Origin: Pseudomonas anuradhapurensis
GTDB lineage: Bacteria > Pseudomonadota > Gammaproteobacteria > Pseudomonadales > Pseudomonadaceae
NCBI RefSeq assembly: GCF_014269225.2
Contig: NZ_CP077097.1
Coordinates: 2,987,001 to 3,051,000, forward strand
Direction of reading: 5' to 3'
Length of the DNA stretch: 64,000 nucleotides
Each line of letters starts with the position of its first letter. Within the stretch, counting starts at the first letter, position 1. Both the position numbers and the translations under genes were made by a program. The notes under the pieces were generated by a model. It saw only the letters and a program-made list of their open reading frames with translations. It had not been told where the DNA came from and made no database searches. Below, in pieces: positions 9,185 through 17,942 of this stretch.

Positions 9185-9565
9185 ATGCCACGCGGCGACA
9201 AGGACAAATACACCGACAAGCAGAAGCGCAAGGCCGAACATATAGAGGAAAGCTACGAACACAAAGGCGTGCCCAAGGATGAAGCCGAAGCCCGTGCCTG
9301 GGCCACGGTCAACAAACAATCCGGAGGTGGCGAGAAGAAAGGCGGCTCCGGCAGCAAGACCTCTTCTGCCGAGAAGAAAACCGCGCGCGCGGATTCGGCC
9401 AAACGCGCCGCCAAGTCACGTCAGGGCCATTCGCGCAGCTCGGGCGCCTCACTGCAAACCCAGACCAAGCAAAGCCTGATGAAGGAAGCGCGCAGCAAGG
9501 ACATCAAGGGGCGCTCCAGCATGACCAAGGCCCAGTTGGTTGAAGCGCTGCGCAAGCACGCTTGA
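9185..9565 (+). CDS. Small basic Rho_N/SAP-like protein
   Basis: A 126-aa very charged protein. The N-terminal part (PRGDKDKYTDKQKRKAEHIE) matches a family often labelled plasmid stabilization or KGG/Rho-N proteins in Pseudomonas. A Lys/Ser-rich disordered linker follows (residues ~45-85). The last ~35 residues, LMKEARSKDIKGRSSMTKAQ and onward, resemble the Rho termination factor N-terminal (SAP-like) nucleic-acid-binding helix-loop-helix. Probably a DNA/RNA-associated protein; function not established. Start at 9185 has AGGAG ten bases upstream, better than the earlier in-frame ATG at 9122. Confidence 0.75.
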   Translation: MPRGDKDKYTDKQKRKAEHIEESYEHKGVPKDEAEARAWATVNKQSGGGEKKGGSGSKTSSAEKKTARADSAKRAAKSRQGHSRSSGASLQTQTKQSLMKEARSKDIKGRSSMTKAQLVEALRKHA

Positions 9566-9674
9566 GGCACATCGAGACAGGGGGCGGCCACGGTGCCGCC
9601 GGGGTCAACACTTGGCGCGCAAGCCGTTAGCGGCCCCGGTGGCAGCGGGGATTGCCAGCAGCATCCAGCGCGGT

Positions 9675-9917
9675 TCAGCCCATGGCCCCCAGGCCATTGC
9701 CGGCGATAGGCGTGGCATCGGCATCCGGACAACGGTTGCGGCATTCACATTCGAATTCAGCCTGCGCGCGAGTCGGCAGGTTCAGGCTCAGGCGAACCTT
9801 GTCTTGCGTGTCGTAGAGGTCGTAACCCTCCCCCAGGGCGGCAGGAAAGCCAAGCCGGCGAGGATAGGTCTCTTTCTTGAGTGGCACAGCGGGAACCACA
9901 ACGAAGCGCGTCTGCAT
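9675..9917 (-). CDS. Small hypothetical Cys-containing protein
   Basis: An 80-aa protein of unknown function. The sequence begins MQTRFVVVPAVPLKKETYPR and has a short Cys cluster ECECRNRC near the C-terminus that might bind a metal. Start at 9917 was chosen because GGGG lies six bases upstream; an in-frame ATG six bases earlier (9923) abuts the ribosome site. It is convergent with the Rho_N-like gene and divergent from the Usp gene. Confidence 0.5.
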   Translation of the reverse strand: MQTRFVVVPAVPLKKETYPRRLGFPAALGEGYDLYDTQDKVRLSLNLPTRAQAEFECECRNRCPDADATPIAGNGLGAMG

Positions 9918-10028
9918 GATCATCCCCTTTCGGCAACACCTTAGTATTAGTATGGCTATGTGAAAGCATCAAGCTGGCTCATGCAAAAAATTGCCAGGCG
10001 CAGTGCTGAAGCCCTGTGCCGTACTCCT

Positions 10029-10042
10029 TTGATGTAAATCAA
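10029..10042. promoter_or_regulatory. Anr/FNR box upstream of the tandem Usp gene
   Basis: TTGATGTAAATCAA is an exact match to the FNR/Anr consensus TTGAT-N4-ATCAA. It ends 61 bp upstream of the Usp start. Anr is the oxygen-sensing activator of Pseudomonas; low-oxygen induction of this stress protein is therefore inferred. Confidence 0.85.
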
Positions 10043-10103
10043 GCCGCCCAGCGGGGTTCGCGCGACGATGGCTGCACGCACGGCTTTGGACAAGGAGCCC
10101 CAC

Positions 10104-10979
10104 ATGAGCCCGCTGAAACACATACTGGTAGCCACCGACCTGTCGCACTCTGCCCGCAACGCGGCGGAGCGCGCGGCATACCTGAGCAAGGCGCACCAGG
10201 CGCCACTGGACCTGCTGTACGTTGCCAACCCGGCCCCCTTCGAGCGCCTGAAGCAACTGGCTGCACCGGATGACGGCCTGTTGAAGCGCGTGCTGGATAC
10301 CGCTGGCGAGAAAATTCGCGCATTGGCCGCGATGCTGTTCCAGCGCTACGACATTGGCGCCGGTGTGGAAGTCGCCACTGGCTCGGTCACCGCCGAGATC
10401 ACCCGCGTGGTGCAGGACAAACGCAGCGACCTGCTGGTTTGCGGAGCAAAGGGCCAAAGCCTGGTACGCCGCGTGCTGCTGGGCTCGACGGTACAGAAAA
10501 TGCTCGACCGCATGCCCTGCCCTGTGCTGGTGGTCAAGCAGCCACCGCGCGATACCTATCGCACCTTGCTGGTGCCGGTGGATTTTTCCTCGGCGTCGCT
10601 GCGCAGCCTCGAACTGGCCAGAACCATTGCACCGCAGGCCGAGATCGTTTTGCTGCATGTGTACCAGGCCCCCTTCGAAAGCAGCATGCGCTTCACCAGC
10701 ATCGATCACGACACCCTCAAGCACTATCGCAATGTCATCCGCCAGGATGCCCAACAGCAACTCGCGGCCTTGAGCGCACTCGCAGGGCTGCCCGAAGCCC
10801 GGCAGATCGTGCTGCACGGTGACCCGGCGTGGCGCATTGCCGAACAGGAACAGGCGCTGGAATGCGACCTGATCGTGGTTGGTAAACAGGGGCAAGGCGC
10901 ACTGGAAGAACTGTTGATCGGCAGCGTCACCCAGCAGGTGCTGAACGAGTCCCAATGTGATGTGCTGGTCGCGCCGTAA
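10104..10979 (+). CDS. Tandem universal stress protein (UspA family)
   Basis: A 291-aa cytoplasmic protein with two Usp domains in tandem (about residues 1-145 and 150-291). Each domain opens with a beta strand (HILVATDLS; TLLVPVDFS) and ends with the nucleotide-binding glycine loop, seen as CGAKGQSLVRRVLLGS in the first and VGKQGQGALEELLIGS in the second, followed by CPVLVV and CDVLVA. Such G-2x-G-9x-G-S loops bind ATP. Start at 10104 has CAAGGAGC upstream; the longer frame to 10068 runs through the leader. Low-oxygen control by Anr is suggested by the site 61 bp upstream. A hairpin terminator follows. Confidence 0.9.
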   Translation: MSPLKHILVATDLSHSARNAAERAAYLSKAHQAPLDLLYVANPAPFERLKQLAAPDDGLLKRVLDTAGEKIRALAAMLFQRYDIGAGVEVATGSVTAEITRVVQDKRSDLLVCGAKGQSLVRRVLLGSTVQKMLDRMPCPVLVVKQPPRDTYRTLLVPVDFSSASLRSLELARTIAPQAEIVLLHVYQAPFESSMRFTSIDHDTLKHYRNVIRQDAQQQLAALSALAGLPEARQIVLHGDPAWRIAEQEQALECDLIVVGKQGQGALEELLIGSVTQQVLNESQCDVLVAP

Positions 10980-10992
10980 CCTGCCGTGAGGT

Positions 10993-11016
10993 GGAGGACA
11001 GCCGTCCTCCATTTTG
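10993..11016 (+). terminator. Likely intrinsic terminator after the Usp gene
   Basis: GGAGGAC-AGCC-GTCCTCC followed by ATTTTGG: a 7-bp GC-rich stem with a 4-nt loop and a short T run, 14 bp after the stop. Confidence 0.6.
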
Positions 11017-11212
11017 GCGGGCGGTAGCCTGCTGCTTTATACCCCAGGCCAACAACGGGTGCTGCGCGCAAGGCGTTGCATCGATCGCATTGATGATTAC
11101 TATCGAGCGACGCCTGTTGGCCTGGCAAAACCGCCCCGTACAATCGCTTTCAGATTCTTCCCCGCTCCTAGCGCCTGCTTCAGGCGACATCTCCCTTCCG
11201 GAATCCAAGACC

Positions 11213-12439
11213 ATGGAAAATTCCAGCCAGGCTCCTCGTGGCCTGCCCGAACATGCGCAACAAAGTGTCAAACAACAGTGGCTGGCGATTCTCTCGGTCG
11301 CCGTCGGCGCCTTCGCGCTGGTGACCAGCGAGTTTCTGCCGGTGGGTGTACTCAACGACGTGGCCAGCGACCTCGGCATCAGTGCCGGCCACGCCGGCCT
11401 GATGGTGACCCTGCCCGGCATCATGGCCGCCCTTGCCGCGCCGTTGCTGTCGGTGGGCATTGGCGCCCTGGACCGTCGCTACCTGCTGATCGGCCTGACA
11501 CTGATCATGATTATCGCCAACGCCGTGGTGGCCTATGCCAGCGACTTCAGCCTGCTGCTGTTCGGGCGCGTGCTGCTGGGCATCAGTATCGGTGGCTTCT
11601 GGGCGACCGCCATCGCCCTCAGCGGCCGCCTGGCCCCCAAGGGCGTGGGCGTTGCCCAGGCCACCTCGATCATCATGGTCGGGGTGACCCTGGCCACCGT
11701 GCTGGGCGTGCCGGTAGGCACCTGGCTGAGTGGCCTGATGGGCTGGCGCATGACCTTCCTGATCACCGCGCTGCTGGGTGTCCCGGTGCTGCTGGCGCAG
11801 GTACTGTTGCTGCCCCGGCTCAACCCGGACAAGGCCATCCGTATCAGCGACCTGCCGGCCCTGTTCATCAACCCACTGGCGCGCGTCGGCCTGATCGCCG
11901 TCCTGCTGATCGGCCTGGCGCACTTTGCCGCGTACACCTATGTGGCGCCGTTCTTCAAGCAGAGCTCCGGCTTCGATGGGCCGACCATTGGCTCGTTGCT
12001 GTTGCTGTATGGCGTGGCCGGGGTAATCGGCAATCTGTTTGCCGGTTTCGCGGCCAACCGCAGCGTGCGCCATACCCTGCTACTGGTCGCGGTGATGATC
12101 GGCACCAGCACCGCGCTGTTTCCGCACTTCGCCACCGGCCTCAGCGGTGCCGCGATGCTGATCGGGTTGTGGGGCTTCGCCTTCGGTGCGTTCCCGGCCT
12201 GCGCGAGCATCTGGATGTTCGTGGTCGCACCGAAGGATGTCGAACGTGGCATGCCGCTGTTCGTTGCCATGTTCCAGGTGATCATTGCGCTGGGCTCGTT
12301 CTTCGGCGGGCGCATCGTCGACCAGCTGGGCAGCGCGGTGCTGTTGAGCTTGGCCACGGCGCTGGTCGGCTGTGGCTTCGCCACCGTGCTGGTGCTGGGG
12401 CGTAATGTCAGCAACAGCCTGGCGGCGCAACCCGGCTGA
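11213..12439 (+). CDS. MFS transporter, DHA1 type
   Basis: A 408-aa inner-membrane protein with 12 predicted helices, of the DHA1 drug/purine/arabinose-efflux-like family. Family blocks: FALVTSEFLPVGVL in helix 1, GRVLLGISIGGFWA in helix 4 and LGVPVGTWL in helix 5 (antiporter motif C region). The substrate is unknown; relatives export purine nucleosides, sugars or drugs. Start at 11213 (MENSSQAPRG) fits the family's N-terminus; the longer open frame from 10991 covers the terminator of the Usp gene and is not credible. It is convergent with the XRE gene. Confidence 0.85.
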   Translation: MENSSQAPRGLPEHAQQSVKQQWLAILSVAVGAFALVTSEFLPVGVLNDVASDLGISAGHAGLMVTLPGIMAALAAPLLSVGIGALDRRYLLIGLTLIMIIANAVVAYASDFSLLLFGRVLLGISIGGFWATAIALSGRLAPKGVGVAQATSIIMVGVTLATVLGVPVGTWLSGLMGWRMTFLITALLGVPVLLAQVLLLPRLNPDKAIRISDLPALFINPLARVGLIAVLLIGLAHFAAYTYVAPFFKQSSGFDGPTIGSLLLLYGVAGVIGNLFAGFAANRSVRHTLLLVAVMIGTSTALFPHFATGLSGAAMLIGLWGFAFGAFPACASIWMFVVAPKDVERGMPLFVAMFQVIIALGSFFGGRIVDQLGSAVLLSLATALVGCGFATVLVLGRNVSNSLAAQPG

Positions 12440-12522
12440 GGGCCATCAGCGATAGCCGTGTGCCAGGTTCCACTGCTCGAACGCCTGCGCCATCCGTTGC
12501 CGGGTCGACAGGTCGGCGGGTA

Positions 12523-13269
12523 TCAAATGTTCGATTGCAATGACTCCACGGTAATGTCCAGTGGCATGCCGAAGGTGGTGAAGGTAGAGACGAAACTCAA
12601 CTCACCAGTTGCCGTGCACACACGTGTCAGCAGCATCGGGCTGGTGACCGTTGCCTGCATGGCATTACCCGGGGGCGGAAGGCTGCTCAGGCGCTTGGCA
12701 AGGGCCGGATTGCAGGCCGACTCCCGGGCCGCACGGTGCCAGGCAGCGGCACGGACCTCCTGCGCATTTGCCAAGCGGTCACCCCGCCCCCCGGGGCTGA
12801 GCAGCGTCTCCAACAAGTTAAGGCCTGCAGCCGAATCCTGCGGTATGCCCGCCATGGCCAACAGCAGACCGGTGCTGACATTGGCAGCTGTAATGTCCCA
12901 GTTGTTGTCGAGGACGATGGCAGGCACCGGATTGTTCGCCTGCAGGATCTGCTCGATGGCCGCGTGAACTACATCCAGGGCGGGCGATTCGAGCGGCGTT
13001 GCGGCGTAGCGAGGGGCATAGCCAGCAGCGAGAAACACTTCGTTGCAGTACTCCAGCGATGCCCCCAGGGCCGAAAGCACGGCGTGCAAGGTACCGGGGC
13101 TCGCTCTGGCGCGCCCAGTTTCGACACAGCTGAGGTGGCGTTGGGAAACGCCGGCCATGAGCGCAAGGTCCAGCTGACTGAGCCCCGCCTGACGGCGCAG
13201 GTTGCGCACATGCTGGCCCGCCGTCGTAGTTGGGGTGACGGTCTTCTGGTAGTACCGCAAGCGATCCAT
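12523..13269 (-). CDS. XRE-family regulator with MmyB-like ligand domain
   Basis: A 248-aa DNA-binding protein. Residues ~18-75 are a lambda-repressor-like helix-turn-helix (LRRQAGLSQLDLALMAGVSQ, then RHLSCVETGRARAS). The C-terminal part matches the MmyB-like domain, a PAS-like fold (VLDNNWDITAAN; ending near FTTFGMPLDITVESL), which binds fatty-acid-like ligands in a Streptomyces relative. It is divergent from the MAPEG gene, which it may control; that is inference from position. Confidence 0.85.
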   Translation of the reverse strand: MDRLRYYQKTVTPTTTAGQHVRNLRRQAGLSQLDLALMAGVSQRHLSCVETGRARASPGTLHAVLSALGASLEYCNEVFLAAGYAPRYAATPLESPALDVVHAAIEQILQANNPVPAIVLDNNWDITAANVSTGLLLAMAGIPQDSAAGLNLLETLLSPGGRGDRLANAQEVRAAAWHRAARESACNPALAKRLSSLPPPGNAMQATVTSPMLLTRVCTATGELSFVSTFTTFGMPLDITVESLQSNI

Positions 13270-13376
13270 GCCTTACCTCCGATTAATCCTTGTGTCCTGT
13301 GTCATGACCTCACAGGTCATTGAGCGTAAAGCACCCTGTCCGTACTGTGCCAGCAAACCCTACCAAGGACAGGACC

Positions 13377-13463
13377 ATGGCAGTTCGCCTGTTTGCGCTG
13401 GCTTCTTTGCGGCTTTTTTCGCTGTTTCCCTATCCCACCATTGACCGGAGGCGCCAGGGATGA
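13377..13463 (+). CDS. Possible 28-aa leader peptide coupled to the MAPEG gene
   Basis: An open frame MAVRLFALASLRLFSLFPYP followed by TIDRRRQG, with AAGGACAGG upstream of its ATG. Its stop codon overlaps the start of the MAPEG gene (GGATGA), the arrangement of translational coupling. It is hydrophobic with a basic tail. It may be a leader peptide or a chance frame; no family is recognised. Confidence 0.35.
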   Translation: MAVRLFALASLRLFSLFPYPTIDRRRQG

Positions 13464-13888
13464 CCAGTGCATTGACGGTCTATGCATCATGCGTGGTGGT
13501 GCTGTTCCTGAAGATGTTTGCGGTGTCCTGCTACCAGGGCTTGTTCCGGTTACGTCACAAGGCATTCACCAATGCAGAGGATGCCGCTGTGTTCAAGCGG
13601 GCAGCTCGGGGCCAGGAGCTGGCGCAAGTCATCCGAGGCAGCCGGGCATGGGCGAACGACCTGGTAAACATTCCGGCGTTCTTCGCGCTCGGTGGGCTGG
13701 CCATTGCCCTGAATGCCCCTGCACCCGTCACGGCCAGTCTGAGCATTGTGTTTACCGTCGCCAGAGTACTGCACACCCTGGCCTACCTGAAGGGCATCCA
13801 GCCTTGGCGAACGGCCTGCTACGGTGTCGGCATCTTCTGTTTGCTGGGGCTCTGCGCATCGCTCATGAAGACCCTGCTATCGCCGTGA
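13460..13888 (+). CDS. MAPEG-family membrane protein
   Basis: A 142-aa inner-membrane protein with four hydrophobic segments, of the membrane-associated eicosanoid/glutathione metabolism family. Diagnostic blocks are RAWANDLVNIPAFF after helix 1 and RVLHTLAYLKGIQPWR before the last helix. Eukaryotic relatives are microsomal glutathione transferases; bacterial roles are mostly unknown. Possibly involved in glutathione conjugation of lipophilic electrophiles. Start codon overlaps the stop of a 28-aa upstream frame. Divergent from the XRE regulator. Confidence 0.85.
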   Translation: MTSALTVYASCVVVLFLKMFAVSCYQGLFRLRHKAFTNAEDAAVFKRAARGQELAQVIRGSRAWANDLVNIPAFFALGGLAIALNAPAPVTASLSIVFTVARVLHTLAYLKGIQPWRTACYGVGIFCLLGLCASLMKTLLSP

Positions 13889-13921
13889 TCGAGCCGGCCA
13901 GGTGTCAACTGTCCAACGGCC

Positions 13922-14971
13922 TCAGCGATCAGCCATGGCGAAATGCTGCTGCAGGAAGCCACTGACCAGTGAGGCAATCTGCAACTGGATCTGCGTCCGC
14001 GTGCGGGCGCTATTACCATCTCGGCAAATAGCGCCGTCCCCAGCCGCGTCCTCTTCAAGCAACGCCACCGCACCTGGTTTGCACGGCGACAGGAAGCTGA
14101 AGTGGCTGGCGTCCGCGATCTCGACATAACGGCTGGTCGCCGCAGGCAGGCGCTTGGCCAGGTCGGCAGACTCCAACTGCGCCGGGAGGTCTGCCGAAGG
14201 CGCACCCGCCGCAATCACCAGCGCCGGCACCGGCAATGCCGCCAGGCTTTCATCGCTCAGGCCCCGTGACAGGCCAAGATCCAGGGTAACGATGGCGGTG
14301 ACACGGTCGTCGCGCAGATCGCCGCCCAGGCGTGCCTGCGATACCGGGTCGCGGTCGGGATTGATCTGTTTGTAAACGCTGCAACTGGACAACTGCGGAT
14401 GGGTGACGCAGTCCTGGGCGAAGCGCGTGGCATCGAACCGGGCGCCGGCGATTTCCAGCGCAGTCCAGCCCCCCAGGGAATGGCCGACCACTGCGACCTG
14501 CCCTTTCGCCACCCGTCCAACCTGGCCCGCCCGGGCCATCACCGCATCAATGGCCCGGCGCAGGTCGATGGGGCGCTGCCACAACTGTGCCGCGGCCGCA
14601 GGGCCGCGATCGCGGGTGGTGGTGCCGGGGTGGTTGACCGCCGCCACGATGTAGCCTTGGTGGGCCAGTGCACTGGCCAGCCACGACTGGTTGCCCCAGT
14701 TTCCGCGAAAGCCGTGGGAAAGCACCACCAGCGGGTATGTGCCTGCAGCTGGAGGTGCGTCGTGTACGGCGAGGTCACCGATGAACACTGCGGTATCAGC
14801 GACCAGCCGGGGGGCGGCAGTGGTCGTACTCGGGTACCAGATGACCAGCTCCAGCGGGCGGGCATTTTGCTCGTCCGATAATGTCGAGGCTTGGAAGCCA
14901 ATGGTCTTGTAGCCAGCGAATGCCGGTAGCTGCAGGCTAATGAAGAGCAGCAGGCCGAGGACTGTTTTCAT
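13922..14971 (-). CDS. Exported alpha/beta hydrolase (PAF-acetylhydrolase/dienelactone-hydrolase-like)
   Basis: A 349-aa precursor with a signal peptide (MKTVLGLLLFISLQLPAFAG). The nucleophile elbow is GHSLGGWT at about residue 165 and an oxyanion region LVVLSHGFRGN precedes it; the acid and His are likely in VTLDLG/IAAGAPSAD and ADASHFSF. Exported serine hydrolases of this type act on esters or lipids; the substrate is not known. It is convergent with the MAPEG gene and about 120 bp downstream of the DapF-like gene, transcribed in the same direction. Confidence 0.8.
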   Translation of the reverse strand: MKTVLGLLLFISLQLPAFAGYKTIGFQASTLSDEQNARPLELVIWYPSTTTAAPRLVADTAVFIGDLAVHDAPPAAGTYPLVVLSHGFRGNWGNQSWLASALAHQGYIVAAVNHPGTTTRDRGPAAAAQLWQRPIDLRRAIDAVMARAGQVGRVAKGQVAVVGHSLGGWTALEIAGARFDATRFAQDCVTHPQLSSCSVYKQINPDRDPVSQARLGGDLRDDRVTAIVTLDLGLSRGLSDESLAALPVPALVIAAGAPSADLPAQLESADLAKRLPAATSRYVEIADASHFSFLSPCKPGAVALLEEDAAGDGAICRDGNSARTRTQIQLQIASLVSGFLQQHFAMADR

Positions 14972-15091
14972 TGTTTTTGTCTTCCTTGACGGGGTTCAGT
15001 GTCGAGAGGATGCGAACCGAGCGCAGGCACCATACCAGCCATGGTGGCGGCACACCCATACTTTTGCGCAGCGGGGTTGCGATGAGCGCAT

Positions 15092-15898
15092 TCAGCCGAT
15101 CTGTGACAGACACTCTTGATCCAGCCAATACCGCCCAATCTTGCACACCGGGCCCTGCATGAGGACGTTGTAGGCCTCATCGAGCTCGATGGTGATTTGC
15201 CCCCCCGGCATGTGCACGGTCACCTGATCATCAACGAACCCAAGCCGATGTGAGACTGCCGCAGCGGCACAACTGCTGGTGCCCGAAGACAGGGTGTAGC
15301 CCACGCCACGCTCCCAGATCTGCACCGTCAGGTTTCGGCGATCCACAACGTTGACGAATTGGACGTTGGTTCTGTTTGGAAAAAGTGCCAAGTGCTCAAT
15401 GATTGGCCCGAATCGGCGTGCAAGTGTCTCGGTGGGTTGCTCGACGAACACTACGCAATGGGGGTTGCCCATCGACACGGGGTTCAGTTGCAGTTGCATG
15501 CCATCGACGTCCACTGCGTGGCGTTCGGTCTCGGGGAATGCCGCCATTCCCATGGCGACGGAAATGCGTCTTCCGTGGTCGAGTACCTGGCAATGAACCT
15601 TGCCGCCTTTGGTTGCCAGTTCGAACGCTTCGTCTGTAACGATGCCCTGGTCCCAAAGGTAGCGACACAGGATTCGCAGGCCGTTGCCGCTCTTCTCCGC
15701 CTCGGAGCCATCAGTGTTGAAAATACGCACCGAGAGCATTTTGCCTGGCTCGATGACAGGCACCAGGATGCCGTCACTGCCCAGTCCTTTATGCCGATCG
15801 CATATCACCGAGATAGCCGGGGCCGAGAAATCGAACGGGGTATCGTCGTGGTAGACGAGATAGTCGTTGCCAGCTGCGTGATATTTTACGAACTGCAT
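15092..15898 (-). CDS. Diaminopimelate epimerase-like protein with Ser/Ser active site
   Basis: A 268-aa protein with the two-lobed DapF fold: KYHAAGNDYLV at the N-terminus, DRHKGLGSDG, NTDGSEAEKSGNG and ERGVGYTLSSGTSSCA. DapF uses two cysteines for racemisation, in CGNG and ACGTG. Here both are serine (Ser70 and Ser205), so classical proton exchange by a thiol pair is unlikely. It probably acts on another substrate or is a dehydratase/isomerase-like paralog; the housekeeping dapF must lie elsewhere. Start placed at 15898 because the family begins a few residues before GND; a GTG at 15961 is also in frame. No obvious partner gene nearby. Confidence 0.75.
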   Translation of the reverse strand: MQFVKYHAAGNDYLVYHDDTPFDFSAPAISVICDRHKGLGSDGILVPVIEPGKMLSVRIFNTDGSEAEKSGNGLRILCRYLWDQGIVTDEAFELATKGGKVHCQVLDHGRRISVAMGMAAFPETERHAVDVDGMQLQLNPVSMGNPHCVVFVEQPTETLARRFGPIIEHLALFPNRTNVQFVNVVDRRNLTVQIWERGVGYTLSSGTSSCAAAAVSHRLGFVDDQVTVHMPGGQITIELDEAYNVLMQGPVCKIGRYWLDQECLSQIG

Positions 15899-16127
15899 GA
15901 GTTGGGGCACCAGGACGATTCGGGGCGGGAAATGATGAAGTGTGGCTGAAACATAGCACACGACCGTTGCGCCGTTAGCGGGCCCTGGGTGGGGACGTCA
16001 CGTTGGCCGAGAGCAAACGCTATGAGTACCGGCAAGCGCGGGAGGGAGCGCACCGTGCGAGGCTGCGAATTTGCATCTGGATACCCGGTTGTTCAGAATT
16101 ATTGTCTGTTACGAAAGGATGCGTTGA

Positions 16128-16610
16128 ATGAAATTTGAAGGAACATATCAGTACATGGGCAACCACGGGATCGTGTTCAGCGTCTCGCAGATCACCCTTA
16201 CCGACAGTGAACGCGGCCGCTTGCGCGAGCTGCATTTCGGCGAAGCAAAGCGCGCCCATTTTCAAGTCAATAGCAAAGTCGTAGAGATATACGACAAGGT
16301 GCAGGCAAAAAACCTGCCCTGCGTGATGATGGTCGGCATTTCCCAACCGCTGACCCGTCAACAAGCAGACACTCTCAATACCCAGCGCACCAGCATTGCC
16401 AACCTGGCTCTGTCCGCCTTCGGTGGGGCTGCCCGTACCGTGGGCAATCTGGCCGGGCCACTAGCAGGGCTCGCCGCCGGCACTGCTGTAGGGATGGGGG
16501 TGCGCTCTTACGTTAATGACGTTTTACCCACTTACCATGCTGGCGACGTTATCGTGAGTATTCAGGCGCAGGTGAATGGTGGGATTGGCCCGCAGCGTAC
16601 TGCTGAGTGA
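16128..16610 (+). CDS. Hypothetical protein with glycine-rich membrane segment
   Basis: A 160-aa protein not assigned to a family. The first ~85 residues are soluble and mixed alpha/beta. A Gly/Ala-rich hydrophobic segment follows (FGGAARTVGNLAGPLAGLAA and on), like glycine-zipper membrane inserts, then a short C-terminal strand region. No signal peptide. The next gene, a small membrane protein, starts 26 bp after the stop on the same strand, so the two probably form an operon. It sits at the border of the Rhs island but transcribes in the opposite direction. Confidence 0.6.
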   Translation: MKFEGTYQYMGNHGIVFSVSQITLTDSERGRLRELHFGEAKRAHFQVNSKVVEIYDKVQAKNLPCVMMVGISQPLTRQQADTLNTQRTSIANLALSAFGGAARTVGNLAGPLAGLAAGTAVGMGVRSYVNDVLPTYHAGDVIVSIQAQVNGGIGPQRTAE

Positions 16611-16636
16611 TCATCAGGGCTTGATAGGAGGTGCAG

Positions 16637-16861
16637 ATGTCCGAACCTATCCAGGTAGTCATCTTCGTTGCGCTGGCTTTTCTATTTGAACGAGTCCTTA
16701 AACCGTACCGGCTGCGTAAGTGGCTAGGCGTTGCAATGATCATTGCAGGACTGATTGGTAGCGTTGCGCTGAGCCGGCCCCATTTGCAGGGCTTTGACTT
16801 GGGGTTGATGTCTGCCCTTGCTGTGCTGGTCGGCATCGGGTTGTTTCTGACTAGACGATGA
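16637..16861 (+). CDS. Small two- or three-helix membrane protein
   Basis: A 74-aa protein with hydrophobic segments VVIFVALAFLFERVL, WLGVAMIIAGLIGSVAL and LMSALAVLVGIGLFL and a basic end LTRR. Start at 16637 has an excellent ribosome site (AGGAGGTGCAG). Function unknown; it likely works with the upstream 160-aa protein. Just after its stop the base composition becomes AT-rich. Confidence 0.6.
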   Translation: MSEPIQVVIFVALAFLFERVLKPYRLRKWLGVAMIIAGLIGSVALSRPHLQGFDLGLMSALAVLVGIGLFLTRR

Positions 16862-17026
16862 TTTGAGAGGAAAAAATTTAAATCAAAATACGCCGAATAT
16901 GGAGAAGCACTAAGCCGGCAGGAATCAACACAACCCTCGCCAGCGAACAAACCGCAGCCTAAGTTTAATACAGCTTCCACTCTTCAATCAAACCCACCAA
17001 ACAGCAACAACACTGAGGGACTCAAA

Positions 17027-17392
17027 TCAAGCGCCTATATACCTGTACTTCAACTCGCACTTATCACCCTCAATGGAAAATTCAGCATGCAGAATGGCCT
17101 CCCCTGCCTTGCCATCAACTAGCAATACACATTCCACACCTAAAGCGCCATCATCCATAGGATAAAAATCGATCAAACTTCGCCCTCCAGCTTGAACCTG
17201 CCCAGCATTTGCCAAGTTCGCAATTGAAAGCTTTACTCCCGAATCATAAAAACCATCAATTGATTCACATATTTCGTCAATCACAGAAGGAGTTATAGAA
17301 AACTCTCGCCGCAATAGGAATGAATCTCTATTCGAAACACCATCTACGAAACGCTTTAACTTACTGTAAGCCAACTGCTCTACACACTTCAT
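17027..17392 (-). CDS. Orphan immunity-like protein
   Basis: A 121-aa acidic soluble protein (MKCVEQLAYSKLKRFVDGVS...; ends LKYRYIGA), not assigned with certainty. Its position after a decayed Rhs cassette, small size, acidic character and AT-rich DNA all fit an immunity protein kept after loss of its toxin. Open frame extends upstream to a GTG at 17485, where the coding looks like toxin remnant; the ATG at 17392 has only a weak ribosome site. Confidence 0.5.
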   Translation of the reverse strand: MKCVEQLAYSKLKRFVDGVSNRDSFLLRREFSITPSVIDEICESIDGFYDSGVKLSIANLANAGQVQAGGRSLIDFYPMDDGALGVECVLLVDGKAGEAILHAEFSIEGDKCELKYRYIGA

Positions 17393-17862
17393 TTTTTTAT
17401 TAAACCTCGCACGCCCCAAGGGCGTCTGTGTAGTTGTATCACTGCCAACTCCATCCCAGTGAAATCCTAGCCTGCAATGCCGCACACTTCACAACCATTG
17501 GGCTCAACCCCGCTAATCGTAGAGCGCTATAATCCACTATGATCTCGCCACCCAAAACCCTTGCAGTAGAGACACTATTCTGCGTCGTGTTAGCACGGTA
17601 CTGCGGGGTTCCTCTCGTCCTACCATCAGGGTTTCTTTCTATGAAGGCTAATCGTCATTAATGCCATACCCTAAAATCCCTTTCATCGCTGCATCTCGGT
17701 AAATATGATGGGAGGCACCAATTCGCCAAGGCCATCGTAGTTGTAGTCCACCTTGAGCTTGTCGTCGTTGTACCCCGTTAGCCGGTTGAACAGGTCCTAG
17801 GTGAGATGGCCTGGGAACCATTGTGAAAACCGTCGATCAGGTATCTGCCCTCCTTGTAGTTG
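17393..17862 (-). pseudogene. Decayed Rhs C-terminal cassette 2
   Basis: On the minus strand 17862-17700 encodes a broken copy of the Rhs core: NRLTGYNDDKLKVDYNYDGL matches the active rhs gene (DRLTGYNDDKLKVDYSYDAL), with a base lost just upstream and then a jump to unrelated sequence ending at a stop at 17692. Below this, down to 17393, fragments in shifting frames (including PDGRTRGTPQYRANTTQ and NGCEVCGIAG) look like the remains of a toxin tip. It precedes the orphan immunity-like gene. Confidence 0.65.
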
Positions 17863-17942
17863 CAACAGGCTTAATAGCAACCATTACTATCCTTTAATGT
17901 ACAATTTAATTGCGAATACTCACAAGCCGAATCACCCCGCAA

